64,000 nt of DNA from Hyposmocoma kahamanoa (lineage: Eukaryota > Arthropoda > Insecta > Lepidoptera > Cosmopterigidae), in assembly GCF_003589595.1 (NCBI RefSeq), contig NW_020653409.1, forward strand, positions 1,361,049-1,425,048, written 5' to 3'. A model generated the notes under the pieces. That model made no database searches and was not told the origin of the DNA. It worked only from the letters and a program-made list of their open reading frames with translations. Position numbers and translations under genes: made by a program. This document shows positions 1-11,855 of the stretch, piece after piece (position 1 is the stretch's first letter; each line of letters starts with the position of its first letter).

Positions 1-230
1 CTATTTTTGCCGCCAAGCAGTAATGTGAGCATTACTGCGTTCCGGTTTGGAAGGGTAAGGGTGCTGGTGAAATCACAGGCACGTGGGACTTGTCAATTTA
101 TGTCTGAATCCCCTGAGATCTTTGCGATTTAAAGCTCTGAGTGGCACTGCAACTGTTATGGAAAGGCGTGTAACTAACCATCAGGCGCACGACTTGTTCG
201 TCCCCGTCACTTGATATTTTAAAAAATAAC
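1..230 (+). repeat. Family A short interspersed repeat, copy 1 (cut by window start)
   Basis: This is the 3' part of the most abundant repeat in the window, called family A here. Shared landmarks are the segment giving CAGTAATGTGAGCATTACTG near the left, a central GATCTTTGCGATTTAAAGC, and a right end reading CTTGTTCGTCCC followed by an A-rich tail. I count about 17 whole or partial copies on both strands. No terminal inverted repeat, coding sequence or tRNA promoter boxes are visible, so the class (SINE, LINE 3' end or other) is undecided. In this copy the homology to another copy continues beyond the usual end to about 330. Confidence 0.75.
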
Positions 231-330
231 GATAGTAATAGTTCCAAATCCTTTCATGTCTTTCGTCTGAACTTTCACTTATTAAAGACACTTAAAAAGT
301 TTGTGTAGTATGATTATAATACAATCGTAA

Positions 331-2505
331 CTTTCGTGTCTAACTATATGACATCAGATATCTAGTTTCACAATAATCGTCACACAATATTTGCATTCTC
401 ATAATGTCCCTTTACACAAAAGGCCGAAGTTTGCGCAACTTCGGACGTTGCGTACGCGCACCATAACCTGTAATGTTGGGTAAGACCACCAATGCGAACT
501 ATTAACCACTTTGCTTCCTTTAGATAATATATGAATTGCCTAATTATGTGTTCAGTTAAGCAAAGTTAATTTTTAAAGTTGGTTAACTCGTTAATGTTGA
601 TGTCTGTGATGATAATACAGGTTTTGCAGTTGCAAATATAAGATTGGATATCTTTGTACATATTACCTATATTCTCAAAGTAAAAAATTGATTTTGATAA
701 TTAGAAATTGAAAGTAGTTTGTATGGCTTCCACTCTATGTTATGGGTATTTCTATGTTTCACACGAAGGGTTTTACATTTCCAATTATATATAGCGTCAG
801 CTTTGACTGTGGGTTCCCTGCCTGCAGTTCCTTTACTACCAGTAACCAAAATTTTTTTACGCAAGAATGAATCGTTTACGTGGCGAAATGCACTTGGCCA
901 GTTTGTCTTTACGCCTCTGTACATCTCTAAACTTCAATTATAATTGTACCTGTACTCTCCTGTTTCTCACGGGCGTAGACAGACTACAGACTTCTACCAC
1001 TTACGCTCCAGGCGGCTTACCATAAGGTCTTAAAATGAATATTACTTTAATCTTACGTTGCCGCACTTAAAGTGAGCTTATTATAATGTTAAAACTATGA
1101 TGTTGTTTAAGCGGCTTTGTGACGATTCATTCATTCAATTGACACTATGACGCGACTTTGACATTATAGTAATATTGTTCTTATATCAAATTATTCAATC
1201 CAAAAATGGTCACTCGTATGCAGTGGAAACATTTTTTTATTTATCTGATACCACTTGGGAAATAATTTCTCGTTCTGTTTTTATTAAATAAAATGGTTGA
1301 GGTATTTAATAACAATAATTTTAATAATATATTTATTATTTACTAACAATTATTATTTAAAAATAATGGTTTTATATACGTATAGGCAAGGTTGCATTGG
1401 GGAATCCTATCACCCTTTACGTTCCTAGGGTTAGGACAAATTATAGGCATAACGCATTTTTAAATAGACCATCTCGCTCATTTAACTCCTTAATTAAAAG
1501 ATGAGTTGAACTCGTTCAACTAAAATGCTTACTCAGTGATACGTTTTTCTATTATATGTAGCTACTATAACTGTTTAACGTATTTAATTTGGTTATTTAT
1601 ATTTATTATGTTTGTTTTTTTTTAAGTCGACAACTTTATTGTTTTTTTCTATCACTGCAAATAATTATCTGCGGAACCTTTTAATTAGCCCTCAGCATAC
1701 ACGCTCTGGTCAGTCAGGCGTGTGTTATACTTACTATGCTATTCTTGTTACCTAGCTATGAGTTTTCCAAAAATAATTAAAATAAAATAAAATTTACTTA
1801 TAATAATGGTCTTGTAAAAGATATACGACGCACCTAAGGATATCGACTTATCCGAAGAACAGAGTCCGATATGATTATATAGCGAATAGAGAATAAGTAC
1901 GTTACGAGAACAATTTCGTTATTCAAACTAGGTCCTATGGGTATTTTGAGAACTTATATATCTTACTTCGTTTCGGAAATATAAAATCGAATAAAGGTCG
2001 ATCTGACATTCACAGCGAAGAAGAACGAACGAAATGTACTATGTCCTGAGAACAAGTAGTCTTACACATAGACCTTTGTTCTACGGATGTGTCGATATTA
2101 TCTAAAGAAAGTGTTTATTTGTTACACGATGTACATATGTATTTTATAGCTACGATCATACAAAATCCTTAAAATAGACTAAAATAAAAATCTGAAATGA
2201 ACTATGAAAAATGAACGACATATCGGTGCCTTACTTTCTCAAACTCATATCTTGTAAAGGGTGATTATTCAGGAGATAGCAAAACTTGTTATTTATTTTA
2301 AATTTCTTATCAAGGATGTAAATTTGTATGTATTACTTTAAGAATAGGTTAAAGCTAGTGTGCAAATATGAAGGAAGCTTTTCACTGACTATGTGCTTTA
2401 TGATACGAGTTTGAGGAAGTAAGGCGACTTAATCTAACTTTTTTAGCAAGTTCTGTGTAGTTAGAAAGATTTTTCTCTCTAAATAATACAGAGAGCCCGC
2501 AAAAT
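331..2505. other. AT-rich stretch without recognised gene
   Basis: No convincing exon, RNA gene or repeat family was recognised here. Short open frames at 667-924 (-) and 719-943 (+) overlap on opposite strands and have no protein-like pattern. A GC-richer patch at about 960-1020 may be an old repeat fragment, but it has no second copy in the window. Confidence 0.5.
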
Positions 2506-2509
2506 TTTC

Positions 2510-2905
2510 TTTTCAACTGAAGCCAGTATTTCCTCTAATGAAAAATCCCAAACAGACATAAGACTGCAGTACTAATTAATATGTTTTAGTTTATTCTAAT
2601 TTCTATTAATAATTAATAATAAATTGAACTTAATAAAAAATCATTCAATAAAATAATTTGTAAAACTTAATATAGCGTAAATTGAAATGTTTTCTTAAAA
2701 TTAAAAATAAGGTATTTAATTAATAACTATTGTAACTATAGGGAAAAAATAGGGTGGTTTGCATCAATATTAGACATAACTGGTTGAAGACTGTACCACC
2801 TCAGTCAACCGTGACCATGGGACCTGTAAAGGGCCCGAAACGTCGGTTTGTTTGAAAAAACAAATATACGCGATTTAAATCCGGAAAAATAGTTTCATTT
2901 CCTAT
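2510..2905 (+). mobile_element. Penelope-like element 3' end with terminal repeat core
   Basis: The first part (about 2510-2580) matches the end of the GIY-YIG reading frame of the minus-strand PLE at 62.5-63.2 kb and its downstream AAATCCCAAA and ACTGCAGTACTAATTA segments. The rest is the untranslated end and terminal-repeat core: ACCACCTCAGTCAACCGTGA, then GACCTGTAAAGGGCCCGAAA, then CGTCGGTTTGTTTG. The order coding end, UTR, core is the same in the 50 kb and 62 kb copies on the opposite strand. No reverse transcriptase domain is present, so this is a truncated copy. The core resembles the region of PLEs known to hold hammerhead-type ribozymes. Confidence 0.7.
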
Positions 2906-3155
2906 GAAGCCCTTTAGTTATTAAATTCACATTTATCTCGAAGTTTGCAAATTGCCTAGTGATTTAATGACACGACGCGCCGCCCGCTGCCTGTCAGTCA
3001 CCATCGGGCGCTTGTCGCCAAATTTTCTCCGCCTGTTCTTATTTTATTCATATTATTAATTTACGTCGCGTAAATCGTTGGACAGAGAGACGACCACCCA
3101 CCAGGTAACCTCCTAAAATCTAAGCTCGCATTGTAACACATCGCCTTAAATAAAA
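2905..3155 (+). repeat. Family C repeat, copy 1
   Basis: This unit starts near AAGCCCTTTAGTTATTAAAT and contains TTTGCAAATTGC, TCTCCGCCTGTTCTT and a right part reading ACCTCCTAAAATCTAAGCTC then ACATCGCCTTAA. The same landmarks, in the same order, occur at 56803-56828 plus 57885-58115, where a LINE interrupts them. It directly abuts the PLE 3' end on its left. The unit is not recognised beyond this. Confidence 0.6.
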
Positions 3156-4400
3156 AGATGCGATGTTTATTTCATAACTTCCACACACAAAATTATGACA
3201 GCAGCACACGGTTAACACTAAACTACGTCATTCCGACTTCACAATATGACATTCAATATCTATATTAATAAGGCAACAGGTTAAAACACACACGCACACA
3301 CACTAACACACGCATACGTTTTAAGATTCAAATAAAATTTAAAATAACAAGTTAAGAACGTTGAAAATTGTTAAAAATAGTTGGTTTTGACATTGTTTGG
3401 AAATGTAAAACATAAACACTAAATTAAGTATATATAAAAAAAATGTTAAATGTGCTTTTATAGCTATGGAAGAGCGGTATCTCCTGACACAGGCTTGATA
3501 AGCTTAATAGGAGTAACCGTACACTGTTAACGTAAAGTTAATTTGTATTAATGAAATAAATAAAAAAAACACCTTTTTAGTACAGAAATATTTAATTATT
3601 TCTGCAAAGGCACTGTAAGTTGGCGTATAAAATTTTCAAGTGTTTTACGCAGACTTTCTACTACACACTATACAGAGTTCAGGGTCATTTTGAAAGGTAT
3701 TTTGTAAGGTTTGATATATATATTATTAACATCATAAACAACAACTTTTGTTCTATGACAGTTTACAAAACATAAAAAAAAACTCTTTAAGACTAATTTC
3801 TGAAAATGAATTTTTCTAAATTGATTCTGGGCTGGGTATTCTTCTCTCTTTATTGTTGGATCGGAATTTCCTAGTTTTAGATTAGTTTATTGATGTGGTT
3901 ATCTGGCAATCATTATCATGTCGCAGAAATTATAAAAATCTAACCCAGTTCAATAGAGTCAAGAAGTGGAACACTTTCACTGCAACCGCCTTTCTCAATA
4001 CATTCCGCTGCACTGTGCTGTGACCCTAATTTTACGAATCTTGTTTTGTGCAGACTGGTATTTTCGGAGGTGTGAAAATTGCATTGTAACGTGAAACAAA
4101 TATTACACGTACAAAGAAACTTAATTTCATTTTTGTCGAAAGGTGTCCAACAAGGTAATATATTTGAACCTGAGTTATTCTATTATTTATATCACACAGT
4201 AAATAAACCAATGATGAAGAAAGATTGCAAGTTAAATATTAAAAATCAACCTTTCTTTGTAGTAAATATGACTAGCAAGCATAACGAAAAAAATTCGTTA
4301 TCAATGGTCTACAATTCACAATGTAGCATTTGCTCTAACTTAAAGTATAATATCTCTAAAATTATACTATTTCTTCATTATAGTGGTGAAATTATAGGTT
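3156..4400. other. AT-rich stretch with an interrupted (CA)n tract
   Basis: An interrupted CA dinucleotide tract lies at about 3284-3314. No other element was recognised. The open frame at 4079-4417 (+) has no ATG at its start, no splice support and low-complexity codon use, so it is not called as a gene. Confidence 0.5.
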
Positions 4401-4660
4401 GTCAACTTATTGTCTGAGGGTGACAGGCGTAGTGTTAATGTCCTTAAAATCTTTGCGATTTAAAGCTCTGAGTGACATTACAACTGCTTTGGACAGGCAT
4501 GTCGCTTAACACCAGTCGCGCGACTTGTTCGTCCCGTCACTTGATATTATAAAAAATAACGATAGTAACAGTTCCAAATCCTTTCATATCTTTCGTGTGA
4601 ACTTTCACTTATTGAAGACACTTAAAAAGTTTGTGTAGTATGATTACAATACAACTGTTA
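4400..4660 (+). repeat. Family A repeat copy 2 with extended right flank
   Basis: The 3' half of family A ends near 4552. About 105 further bases (4553-4658) match the right flank of copy 1 at 225-330, including AGTTCCAAATCCTTTCAT and AAGTTTGTGTAGTATGATTA. No other family A copy in the window has this extension. Either the two loci arose by duplication of a larger segment, or they are a longer subfamily. Confidence 0.7.
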
Positions 4661-5250
4661 ATAATTAACTGGATATTTATTAATTATCGAAGTAGTTAAA
4701 TAATTCCTATAAACAAATAAAAATTTCGGTTATAATACGTTACCTAGCAGCACACCTTTAAAACAAGGCCTGAAAGTAAGAGCTGAAAAATCTTTCAAAC
4801 TCGATGTTTCCAAGGGTCATTCATTAGACTCAAAGTTTAATTAGAGAGGTGACGAATTTGCTCAGAATGTAATTACAAGACGTTGCAAAGCTTGAATTAA
4901 TTTGAGATTCCTTTACTACTTAATAATTTAAACAGGAATTTTGTTACATGGAATTGTCTAGCAAATTGCTAACGTAGCTTATAACGGAGTCTCAGACAGG
5001 AATCGAAAAATACCGTTCTTATTTTTAGAGGACACGACTGCGCGCCCCATACAAACGAACTTTGATCCTATTTTGAATTATAACTCATCAAACACAAGTA
5101 CATTCACTACGTACACGACTTAAAAGCTAATATCTAACTTCAAGGTTATTACTCTCCTGTTAAATTATATACTTGGAAAATTACATAGGCTTAAAAACTG
5201 TTAAGTTTTGATCAAATATTGCAGGAATGTCGAATATTTTCCACAAATTT
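4661..5250. other. AT-rich stretch, nothing recognised
   Basis: No exon, RNA gene or repeat family was recognised in this stretch. Confidence 0.4.
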
Positions 5251-5254
5251 TGAT

Positions 5255-5395
5255 ATAATAAGAATTCTTGAGTGGAAACCACGACTTGCCAAGCGTAGTG
5301 TAATACGCCCGATGGAGCGACGATCTGTAAAAGGTTTCCGGCACGAAAAGTACACAGTGGACTGCAATAGGTTGCTGATGATAACGAAGTTCCAA
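5255..5395 (+). mobile_element. Internally deleted RTE-like LINE 3' end
   Basis: Translation on the plus strand gives ILEWKPRLAKRSVIRP followed by scraps of the next segment. This resembles the C-terminal tail common in RTE-type insect LINEs (pattern LEW.PR.GKRSVGRP). It is followed at about 5351-5390 by ACAGTGGACTGCAATAGG and GCTGATGATAACG, matching the 3' end of such elements, which runs from an ACTGCAATAGG-like motif into GATGAT repeats. The region between the protein tail and the terminal motif is shortened, so an internal deletion is likely. The 151-codon open frame spanning 5219-5674 is a chance extension of this scrap and not a host gene. Confidence 0.5.
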
Positions 5396-6120
5396 GAAAA
5401 GTTAATGGATTCCTTTCATTTACAAACTTTACAGTTTTTTTTAAATTATAATTTTTACATTGCATTGAAATTGCCTACTTTAGACTCAGTTAGTCAAAAG
5501 AGCAAAGTGTTCATAAAGCTGGCAATGTTTTCTTTTTGGATTACTAAGTTTTTTCTTTGGCATATGCAGCAGCCAGGCCTCTGGTCACCAGAAGATTCAA
5601 CAAACGCTATTTTATGGGCTAGCACGATTGGGTGCGAGAGCTACATAAAACGCGATAAACTTATTCTCGCATAGGGAATAGCAATATCTCGCGCTTTACG
5701 TCGCTCTCGTGCAGGTCGCGCACTGTTTTGCTAGCCCCACTGAAAACTTTTTAGAGAGGAGTTTGGCCTGTGGCCTCCTTTTCACCATTATCATTTGAAT
5801 TAACATAAAGCAACGAAATATCTGAAACGGCTAGACTGTTCTGTGAAGTTAAAAACTAGTATGTCACATGCCGTAACTAAAATCCAGCCTTGTTATTTAA
5901 CATCCGAAACTATGAATGAACAAAATATTTCAAATTGAAAACGTTGAACCAGTGTTGGTTGAAAGTTTGATAAAGAAGAATGAATAATGATGTTAATATC
6001 CACAGTCGATTTTATTAGACTAAAATCAATAAACTCTTTTTAGAAGCAGAGACGTAGTGCCATTCATTCAGTTCCATTTAGTTCTGAAAGGACAAAAACC
6101 GATGCAGCATAAGATCAGTA
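5396..6120. other. No recognised element
   Basis: A GC-richer patch occurs at about 5570-5780, but no second copy in the window and no splice-supported reading frame was found. Confidence 0.4.
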
Positions 6121-6124
6121 GAGA

Positions 6125-6385
6125 TCCTTGAAAGAGTTCGTCCAGGCTAGCATTGCCAACTTATCTATTTCGGTTGCCAACCATTAATATGAGCATTACT
6201 GCGTTTCAGTTTCAAAAGGATAGAATGCTAGTGAAATTACAAGCCCATAAGGCTTAAGTTATGTCTCAGGGTAACGGGCGCAATGGCAGTATCACTGCGT
6301 ATCACTGCAACTGTCATGAATAGGCGTGTCGCCTTCCACCACGTGCACGACTTGTTTGTCCCGTCAACTGATATCATATAAAAAT
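6125..6385 (+). repeat. Family A repeat, copy 3
   Basis: This is a near full-length but diverged family A copy. It has the left block GAAAGAGTTCGTCCAGG, the TATGAGCATTACTGCG block and the right block CGACTTGTTTGTCCCGTC. The central GATCTTTGCGATTTAAAGC block is missing. Confidence 0.7.
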
Positions 6386-7750
6386 TAAACACCGAACAAA
6401 CTGTCCAATTGACAAATAATATAAAAGAAGTTATCCGAAGGGGAAGCGTTGCCAGTCTCCTGAACAGGATATTCCAGGGCGCGGGTCTCGATTTGGTTTA
6501 TTTTCTTATATGTTAAATTATCTGGTGTACTATTTCATTATGTTAGCTAAATCTTTGTCGTTATACACAATCAATAAGATAATAGAAATATAAAAAACAG
6601 CTAAATAATCGCCTAGTTATTTTGGCAGCGTTGGCAAACAGCACACATCCGTTGACATACTGACACGGTGCAGAGAAAGCTACTTTCATAGCGATTTCTT
6701 CAAGGTCATCAGGATTTGCATTCCCTTTGTTATCGAAAAAGTAGGTTTGTATGTGAAACGGAATTTAGATTAAAATGATAATATGTCTTAAATTTGTAGA
6801 CTCAACTAGATATCAAGACGAACAATCAAAAGTTGAAGCAGCAAAACCAGAAAATTAATTTCTGTCGCCTAACACAACAGTATAAATTAACTTTGTGTTA
6901 CCTCTATCCATGTCTCTACTTTTGTTTAGGTGCTGGCTGTATAATTGATTTCGTACGAGTGGACTCTAAATTGGCTTTACTAATGAATCGTGTACTGTTC
7001 GATCATCTACCATAAAAGCATAAACAAACATTTTATTATTATATACATATATTAAATTTATAAATTGTTAATATTGTATACGTGTAGAAAAGATCGGATT
7101 TAAAGTTTAGGCGGTCTTAAATCCAAGAGTTTTATTTTTATTTTATTTAATTAATATTTTATTTAGCGTGTGCCCTCTGACATTATGCGCTAAGTCGGGG
7201 CTTATGGGGCCTAGTGGCAAATTCTGCTCTTAGTGGAGGGAATATTAATCAAATTGAAAAAGGTCAGATCAAAGTATCAAGAATGAACGGGCGTGTACGT
7301 AAAGGCTGATGCGAGTGAAGAAAGCAAAATTCTGAACGTCGGTCATCGGCACGTTTTCACGTTTTTGTTCATATTTTCTAGTAAGTCCCAACTGTTGAAG
7401 CACTGAAGTCCTCCCAAGTTATTGAGTGATGAGTAGATGGGCAATATTTTCAAAACTTGTAATTTTGAACTCTATTGCTTTGTATTAATTTGTTTCCTAG
7501 AGTTATCAAAATACTTCAATGTTTATTTTACCTATATAAAATTACGCGTAGAGAATAATGTGAACAGCGTAAAAGTTTTCAAAGGGAATGTCGGAATTTT
7601 ATAAAATTGATATACCAGCAGTTTGGTGCCAGGGTAATTTGACAATGCCAACTTTATATAAAGAAGCAAATACTTCCATTTTTGCAGGTTCTAAATATTA
7701 TATGGATTTTATCGACTGTGTATAATTTATTGTCATCACACATGACAATT
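6386..7750. other. No recognised gene or repeat
   Basis: A GC-richer segment at about 7165-7245 has no second copy here. The short open frame 6833-7015 (+) has no splice or homology support. Confidence 0.4.
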
Positions 7751-8030
7751 TTTAACCGACATAAAAAGGAGGAGATGCTCAAAATCTATGCTACGCGATT
7801 ACTTCGGCATTTGTGCATCGATTTTGATGATTCTTTTTTTTTTGGAAGAGGATAGCTCAGTATTGGTCCCAATTAAATTTAAAGAAAATATTCCACCTCT
7901 AAGGGTGGCAAACTAGGGAATGTATCCAGTTTCGCGCACTTTCCTTTAACCGATTACAATAAAACTTGACAAATAGGTGTAATTCCAATAAAAAACCGAT
8001 AATCACAGTTTTGAGGTCGTCTTTTTTTGA
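7751..8030 (+). mobile_element. Family B MITE (AACCGAC ends), diverged copy 1
   Basis: The left end reads TTTTTAACCGACATAAAAAG and the right end TTTTGAGGTCG followed by a T run. Internal blocks such as TTTGATGATTC and ACTAGGGAATGTATCC are shared with the copies at 27.8, 38.6, 41.2 and 48.2 kb. Comparison of the better copies shows terminal inverted repeats of about 14 bp (AACCGACTTCAAAA against the reverse of TTTTGAGGTCGGTT). There is no coding sequence, so it is non-autonomous. Confidence 0.7.
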
Positions 8031-9050
8031 AATAAAAACTTTTGCATGTTATCATTAATAAAGTAACTAATATTTATTTTACACTATACAATACGAATAA
8101 TACTGAGTTAACTAAGGCTGACCTTGTCACTGTTTACAGACTAAAACCTTTAGCGTACGTCACAGTTTTCTTACTACGGTAAGACTTTTTATTTTCATTC
8201 TGACATTTCTAAGTCATACCGTGGTAAGATCCATACAACTAGTAATATTAGTTTATATCTTTCATCTCATCTACATGGATCAATGTTTTCGTACACGTTC
8301 GTCGGTTGAGAGTACTCTTCAACTGGCCTTTCTTTACAACGTCTTCGATTTGGTTATGAGCGAATTCGTCTTGATCGGTCCTTACCAACATTCTATTTTA
8401 TTTAAAATTTGTTGAAACGATCGACCAAAACACATCATTCGTAACTTATGTACAATTTGAAGAGCAAGTACTGAACCATTCATAACTTTATTTATAGTTA
8501 TTTAACAAACTATAATACACAAATATTGATAGCCTGTACAATACAATATGTTTAACAAAGAATAAAAAACTACGAAACTCCATTAAGAAACACACAAAGG
8601 AAGACAAAAGGAAAAGAGAACCCACCGACGTCATCTTAAGTAATAAGTCAAGACATTTGATTCAATACGTTCTGAGTTATATATGGATCGGATGGGTGGC
8701 GAGAAAATAAAAAAGTTCCACTCAATTTCCGTCCAGCACATTTGCGCGGTCATAAAAACCCCTTACTTATGTCAGAAGGCCCTCTATAAGATCACGACGC
8801 GATTGTTGAAATAAAAAGATAGGGAAGCAAACAAGCGGACTCTAAAAATAAATAATTTTGTTTACTTATAAGCAATCAAATGTAATTCGTGTTTATTTAG
8901 GAATTACTACTTAACCATATGATGTGATAACTTTTTGAGACACAACCTAAAGTAAGAATCCTTAATATCTATTTTTAAAAAGACGTTGATCATTGAAAAA
9001 TTAATATTAAAACCATAAATTGGACTTTAAACTATTGTTGGATCGAATCG
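8031..9050. other. AT-rich stretch, nothing recognised
   Basis: No exon or repeat family was recognised. The stretch ends at a (TA)n tract at 9052-9069. Confidence 0.4.
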
Positions 9051-9054
9051 CATA

Positions 9055-9135
9055 TATATATATATATATTTTTAAATAAACCAACCATTCGAGCTCTTTA
9101 CACATCCCATGGCAAAAATCGGTGATTTAGAATCG
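9055..9135 (-). mobile_element. PLE terminal-repeat scrap
   Basis: After a (TA)n tract the sequence reads AAATAAACCAACCATTCGAG and CTCTTTACACATCCCATGG. This matches, on the minus strand, the PLE terminal-repeat core (CAAACAAACCGACGTTTCGG, CCCTTTACAGGTCCCATGG) with several substitutions. Only about 75 bp remains. Confidence 0.5.
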
Positions 9136-10210
9136 ATTAATTAGTTTTATTTCCAAAATTAAATCTATTTTGCATTCGGTTGGCTATTAAACAAACAATC
9201 TGATTTTCGAACAAGACTATTTTGGCTTCTCACTCCAACAAAAATATAAAACAAAAAATAAATTTAAAGTAGCAGACGTTTTTAGTGTATTTAAACACCA
9301 AAGACGTTTAAAGGCGAAAAAGTCGTCTACCGAAAGCGTCACAAAGCTCAAGGACTTGGTCCTTAAAAATGAGACTTTACTGAGGCCTTCGGATAGTGCG
9401 TTGACCCTAAAGAACCAATACGTATCCTTTTACTGTAACAGACCAATTTGTTTCGGCAAAGGACTGAACGTTGCATATACATTACTTGGTTAGTAAGGAA
9501 TGAACGAAACATAACTAAAGAATAGAAGATTGTTACACATCTACGTATGTTGGATCGTACAGGGCCAAGACCCGGTACCTAAAATGTATGTTGTAGGAGA
9601 AACACGTTGTATAAATAAAGTTTTTATCGAAATACTTTTAGACAACAAGATCAATTCATGAAACCTTAATGCAAAATGGGGTATGATTCATAATTTACCG
9701 TTTATTATAAAATTCACACGGAGACGTGAATGAATTAAAGCAAATCAATACAATTTCGGGCGTAGAATGAGCCTAGAAACACGCCGTTTGATATTTTGCT
9801 TGTATTAATAATAGATCTGGAACTCATAGTATTAAATATTACTAATGAGAATAGTTTTGGTTACCGTTTGTTTGTTAAGTATTGTTATATTAGGCTTAGT
9901 ACAAACCGTGTTCATTTCTATTACACTGTGATCGTTAATACAATACATAAACAAGTTTTAAACCATAAAATACAAATACATGACATAAACTCTTAAAACC
10001 TTACTTAGACCACCCAGTCAGACCTAAATAAAGAAAACTATAGAAATCGGTGCTATCGAGATCTCATATATAATACCAAATTGCGTATAATGACGAAATC
10101 ACCAAAGTCGTGTTTTTAAATTCCATTTATATACTATGAACCGTTTTGATTGTGCCTAGTTTAATTATTAACAGATCATCATCTAATTAACGTAAATTAC
10201 TAGTAATATT
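9136..10210. other. Unassigned stretch with a segment open on both strands
   Basis: Between about 9252 and 9490 the plus strand has roughly 80 codons without a stop, and much of the minus strand is open too. There is no ATG on the plus strand and no strong splice pair. The block is GC-richer than its surroundings and could be part of a diverged DNA transposon. A short piece of flank, from about 9190, is similar to sequence just right of the family B copy at 27.8-28.3 kb. Confidence 0.3.
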
Positions 10211-10212
10211 AA

Positions 10213-10282
10213 ACGCAAAATAGGCGCCTTGTCGTCGAGTAGCGGATACCAGCCCGTTGCACCAAGTACCAAGTACTAGTAA
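10213..10282 (+). mobile_element. LINE 3' fragment
   Basis: The block AAAATAGGCGCCTTGTCGTC then AGTAGCGGATACCAGCCCGT resembles the sequence directly following the LINE C-terminal remnant at 30885-30940 (AAAATAGGCGCCTGAACATC, AGTTGCGGACAACAGCCCGT). It is therefore likely a scrap of the same LINE family's 3' end. Confidence 0.45.
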
Positions 10283-11570
10283 GATTATGGGTTTGTAATA
10301 TTAATTCCCTATCCGGAAATGAATTTACAAATTTATCAGCACATTAGGCTTTTATATCACAAATTCTTAAAATGAAAGAAAGAAATGGACCGTTGCGGAC
10401 ATATTACGATCGAAAATTTATATTAAACCTATTGAGATTTCTAGTAAAAATAAAACTTTTCCGTGTTACCCCTATGAAATGAAAGTCTCTCTTCATAAAC
10501 TCTCGATTTTTCAGCTGTAGAAAATTATATGTTTACAAAATCAGATAAACTGTTAATAAGTATTCTTGAACAATGTACAGCTTCAGGACAATCTAACAAT
10601 GGGAACGGATGATAAAATCCACTGCAAGACTTGAATGTAAAACAAAATATAACCTCATCATAATAGCTGCTAATGAGTCTAATAACTCTTCCAACGTATC
10701 TTCTAATCACAGTTCAAATTACGTTCTGCAACTTCCAACTATCAGCTTCTGACAAGGTCTATTACTATATATCAGGAATGCTAACGTCCTCGCTTTTTAC
10801 CGCACTAACCGTAAAGATATATCGTTTACCACTTCCGATCCTTATACAAACAGCTGGTCAATTCAATAACCTTCAGCCACAACTTCAAAATTAACTTCAA
10901 CCTTAACTACTGGAACTTTAGGTTTGAATTCATAAATTATATTGGTAAGTTTCTTTTAAGTTAGGAAGTCGACTTTGAAATTACGATATGTAACCATATT
11001 AATTTGATCTCTGACAATGTCGAAAGAACGTATAATATAAAAAAAAAACCGACCCAATTATGAAATCACTTCGTTTAATAACAATACCTAATATTATAGT
11101 TTTTGAATACCTTTTTAGGTAAACTAAAATATATTTTTAACTATATATTCTATACCACCGATGTCACAATATGTAGCATCCATAGCTAGGTATAAGCCTC
11201 CATTCAAAAAGGGTCCAATATGATGATCTTATTACAATGAAAATCAATGTCTTTAAAACAATAAAATCTGAACACGACTATGTCATTATTATCTCTTGTT
11301 TTACTTTGTAAGGCCCGGAAAATTAACACTATTGTTTCCTTTCTAAGCTAGCTAGAACTGACCTTTGTTAATGGCATTTTTGTTTCTAAAGTGAATGTCT
11401 TGATTATAACGTTCTTCAATAATTCGTTTGGTGTGAGGTTATCAATCATTTTAAATGCATTACGCTATCTGATACAGGGTCTTATGAGAATTAATGGTCT
11501 GAAATTGCAGTGAACGTGTTACAGATTAAAATGTTAGTAAAGTTATTCATTTCATTTGTAATATTTTTAT
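10283..11570. other. AT-rich stretch, nothing recognised
   Basis: No exon or repeat family was recognised. The open frames at 10525-10710 (-) and 10673-10894 (+) are short and without splice or motif support. Confidence 0.4.
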
Positions 11571-11577
11571 AGCACAG

Positions 11578-11829
11578 ATGGAAGATCTACATTATACATT
11601 CCATCGGTTTGTTTGTAAAACGGAAAATTTATTCTCCAATTTACTAGTGGGTTTTGACTGGAAGATTTTTGCATTGCCATATTTGCTACATACCTTCTAC
11701 ACCGAAAAGGTCAAGGAGTTGGCTATGGATCGTGAGGAATGGAGGAGGCTACATGCCTTTAAATCGGATGATAACCATCTACATACACTTGCTTTTTTCA
11801 AAAATCTACCCTCGAACACTGTTGTATAG
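11578..11829 (+). pseudogene. ORF with LINE-like C-terminal motif
   Basis: An 83-codon ATG-initiated frame starts just after a TTTTTATAG acceptor-like site. Its middle reads EKVKELAMDREEWRRL, which resembles the W..A.DR..WR.L pattern near the C terminus of RTE-type LINE reverse transcriptases. The remainder is not recognised. It may be a retroelement scrap immediately upstream of the next LINE, or part of an unknown host exon; the former seems likelier. Confidence 0.35.
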
Positions 11830-11855
11830 TACGACATTATAATAATAATTACGGA

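Noticed and set aside
4079..4417. 112-codon open frame
   Set aside because: It does not begin with ATG, has low-complexity AT-driven composition, and runs to the edge of a family A repeat.
5219..5674. 151-codon open frame as a host gene
   Set aside because: The recognisable part is an RTE-like LINE tail ending in its ACTGCAATAGG terminus; the rest has no motif.
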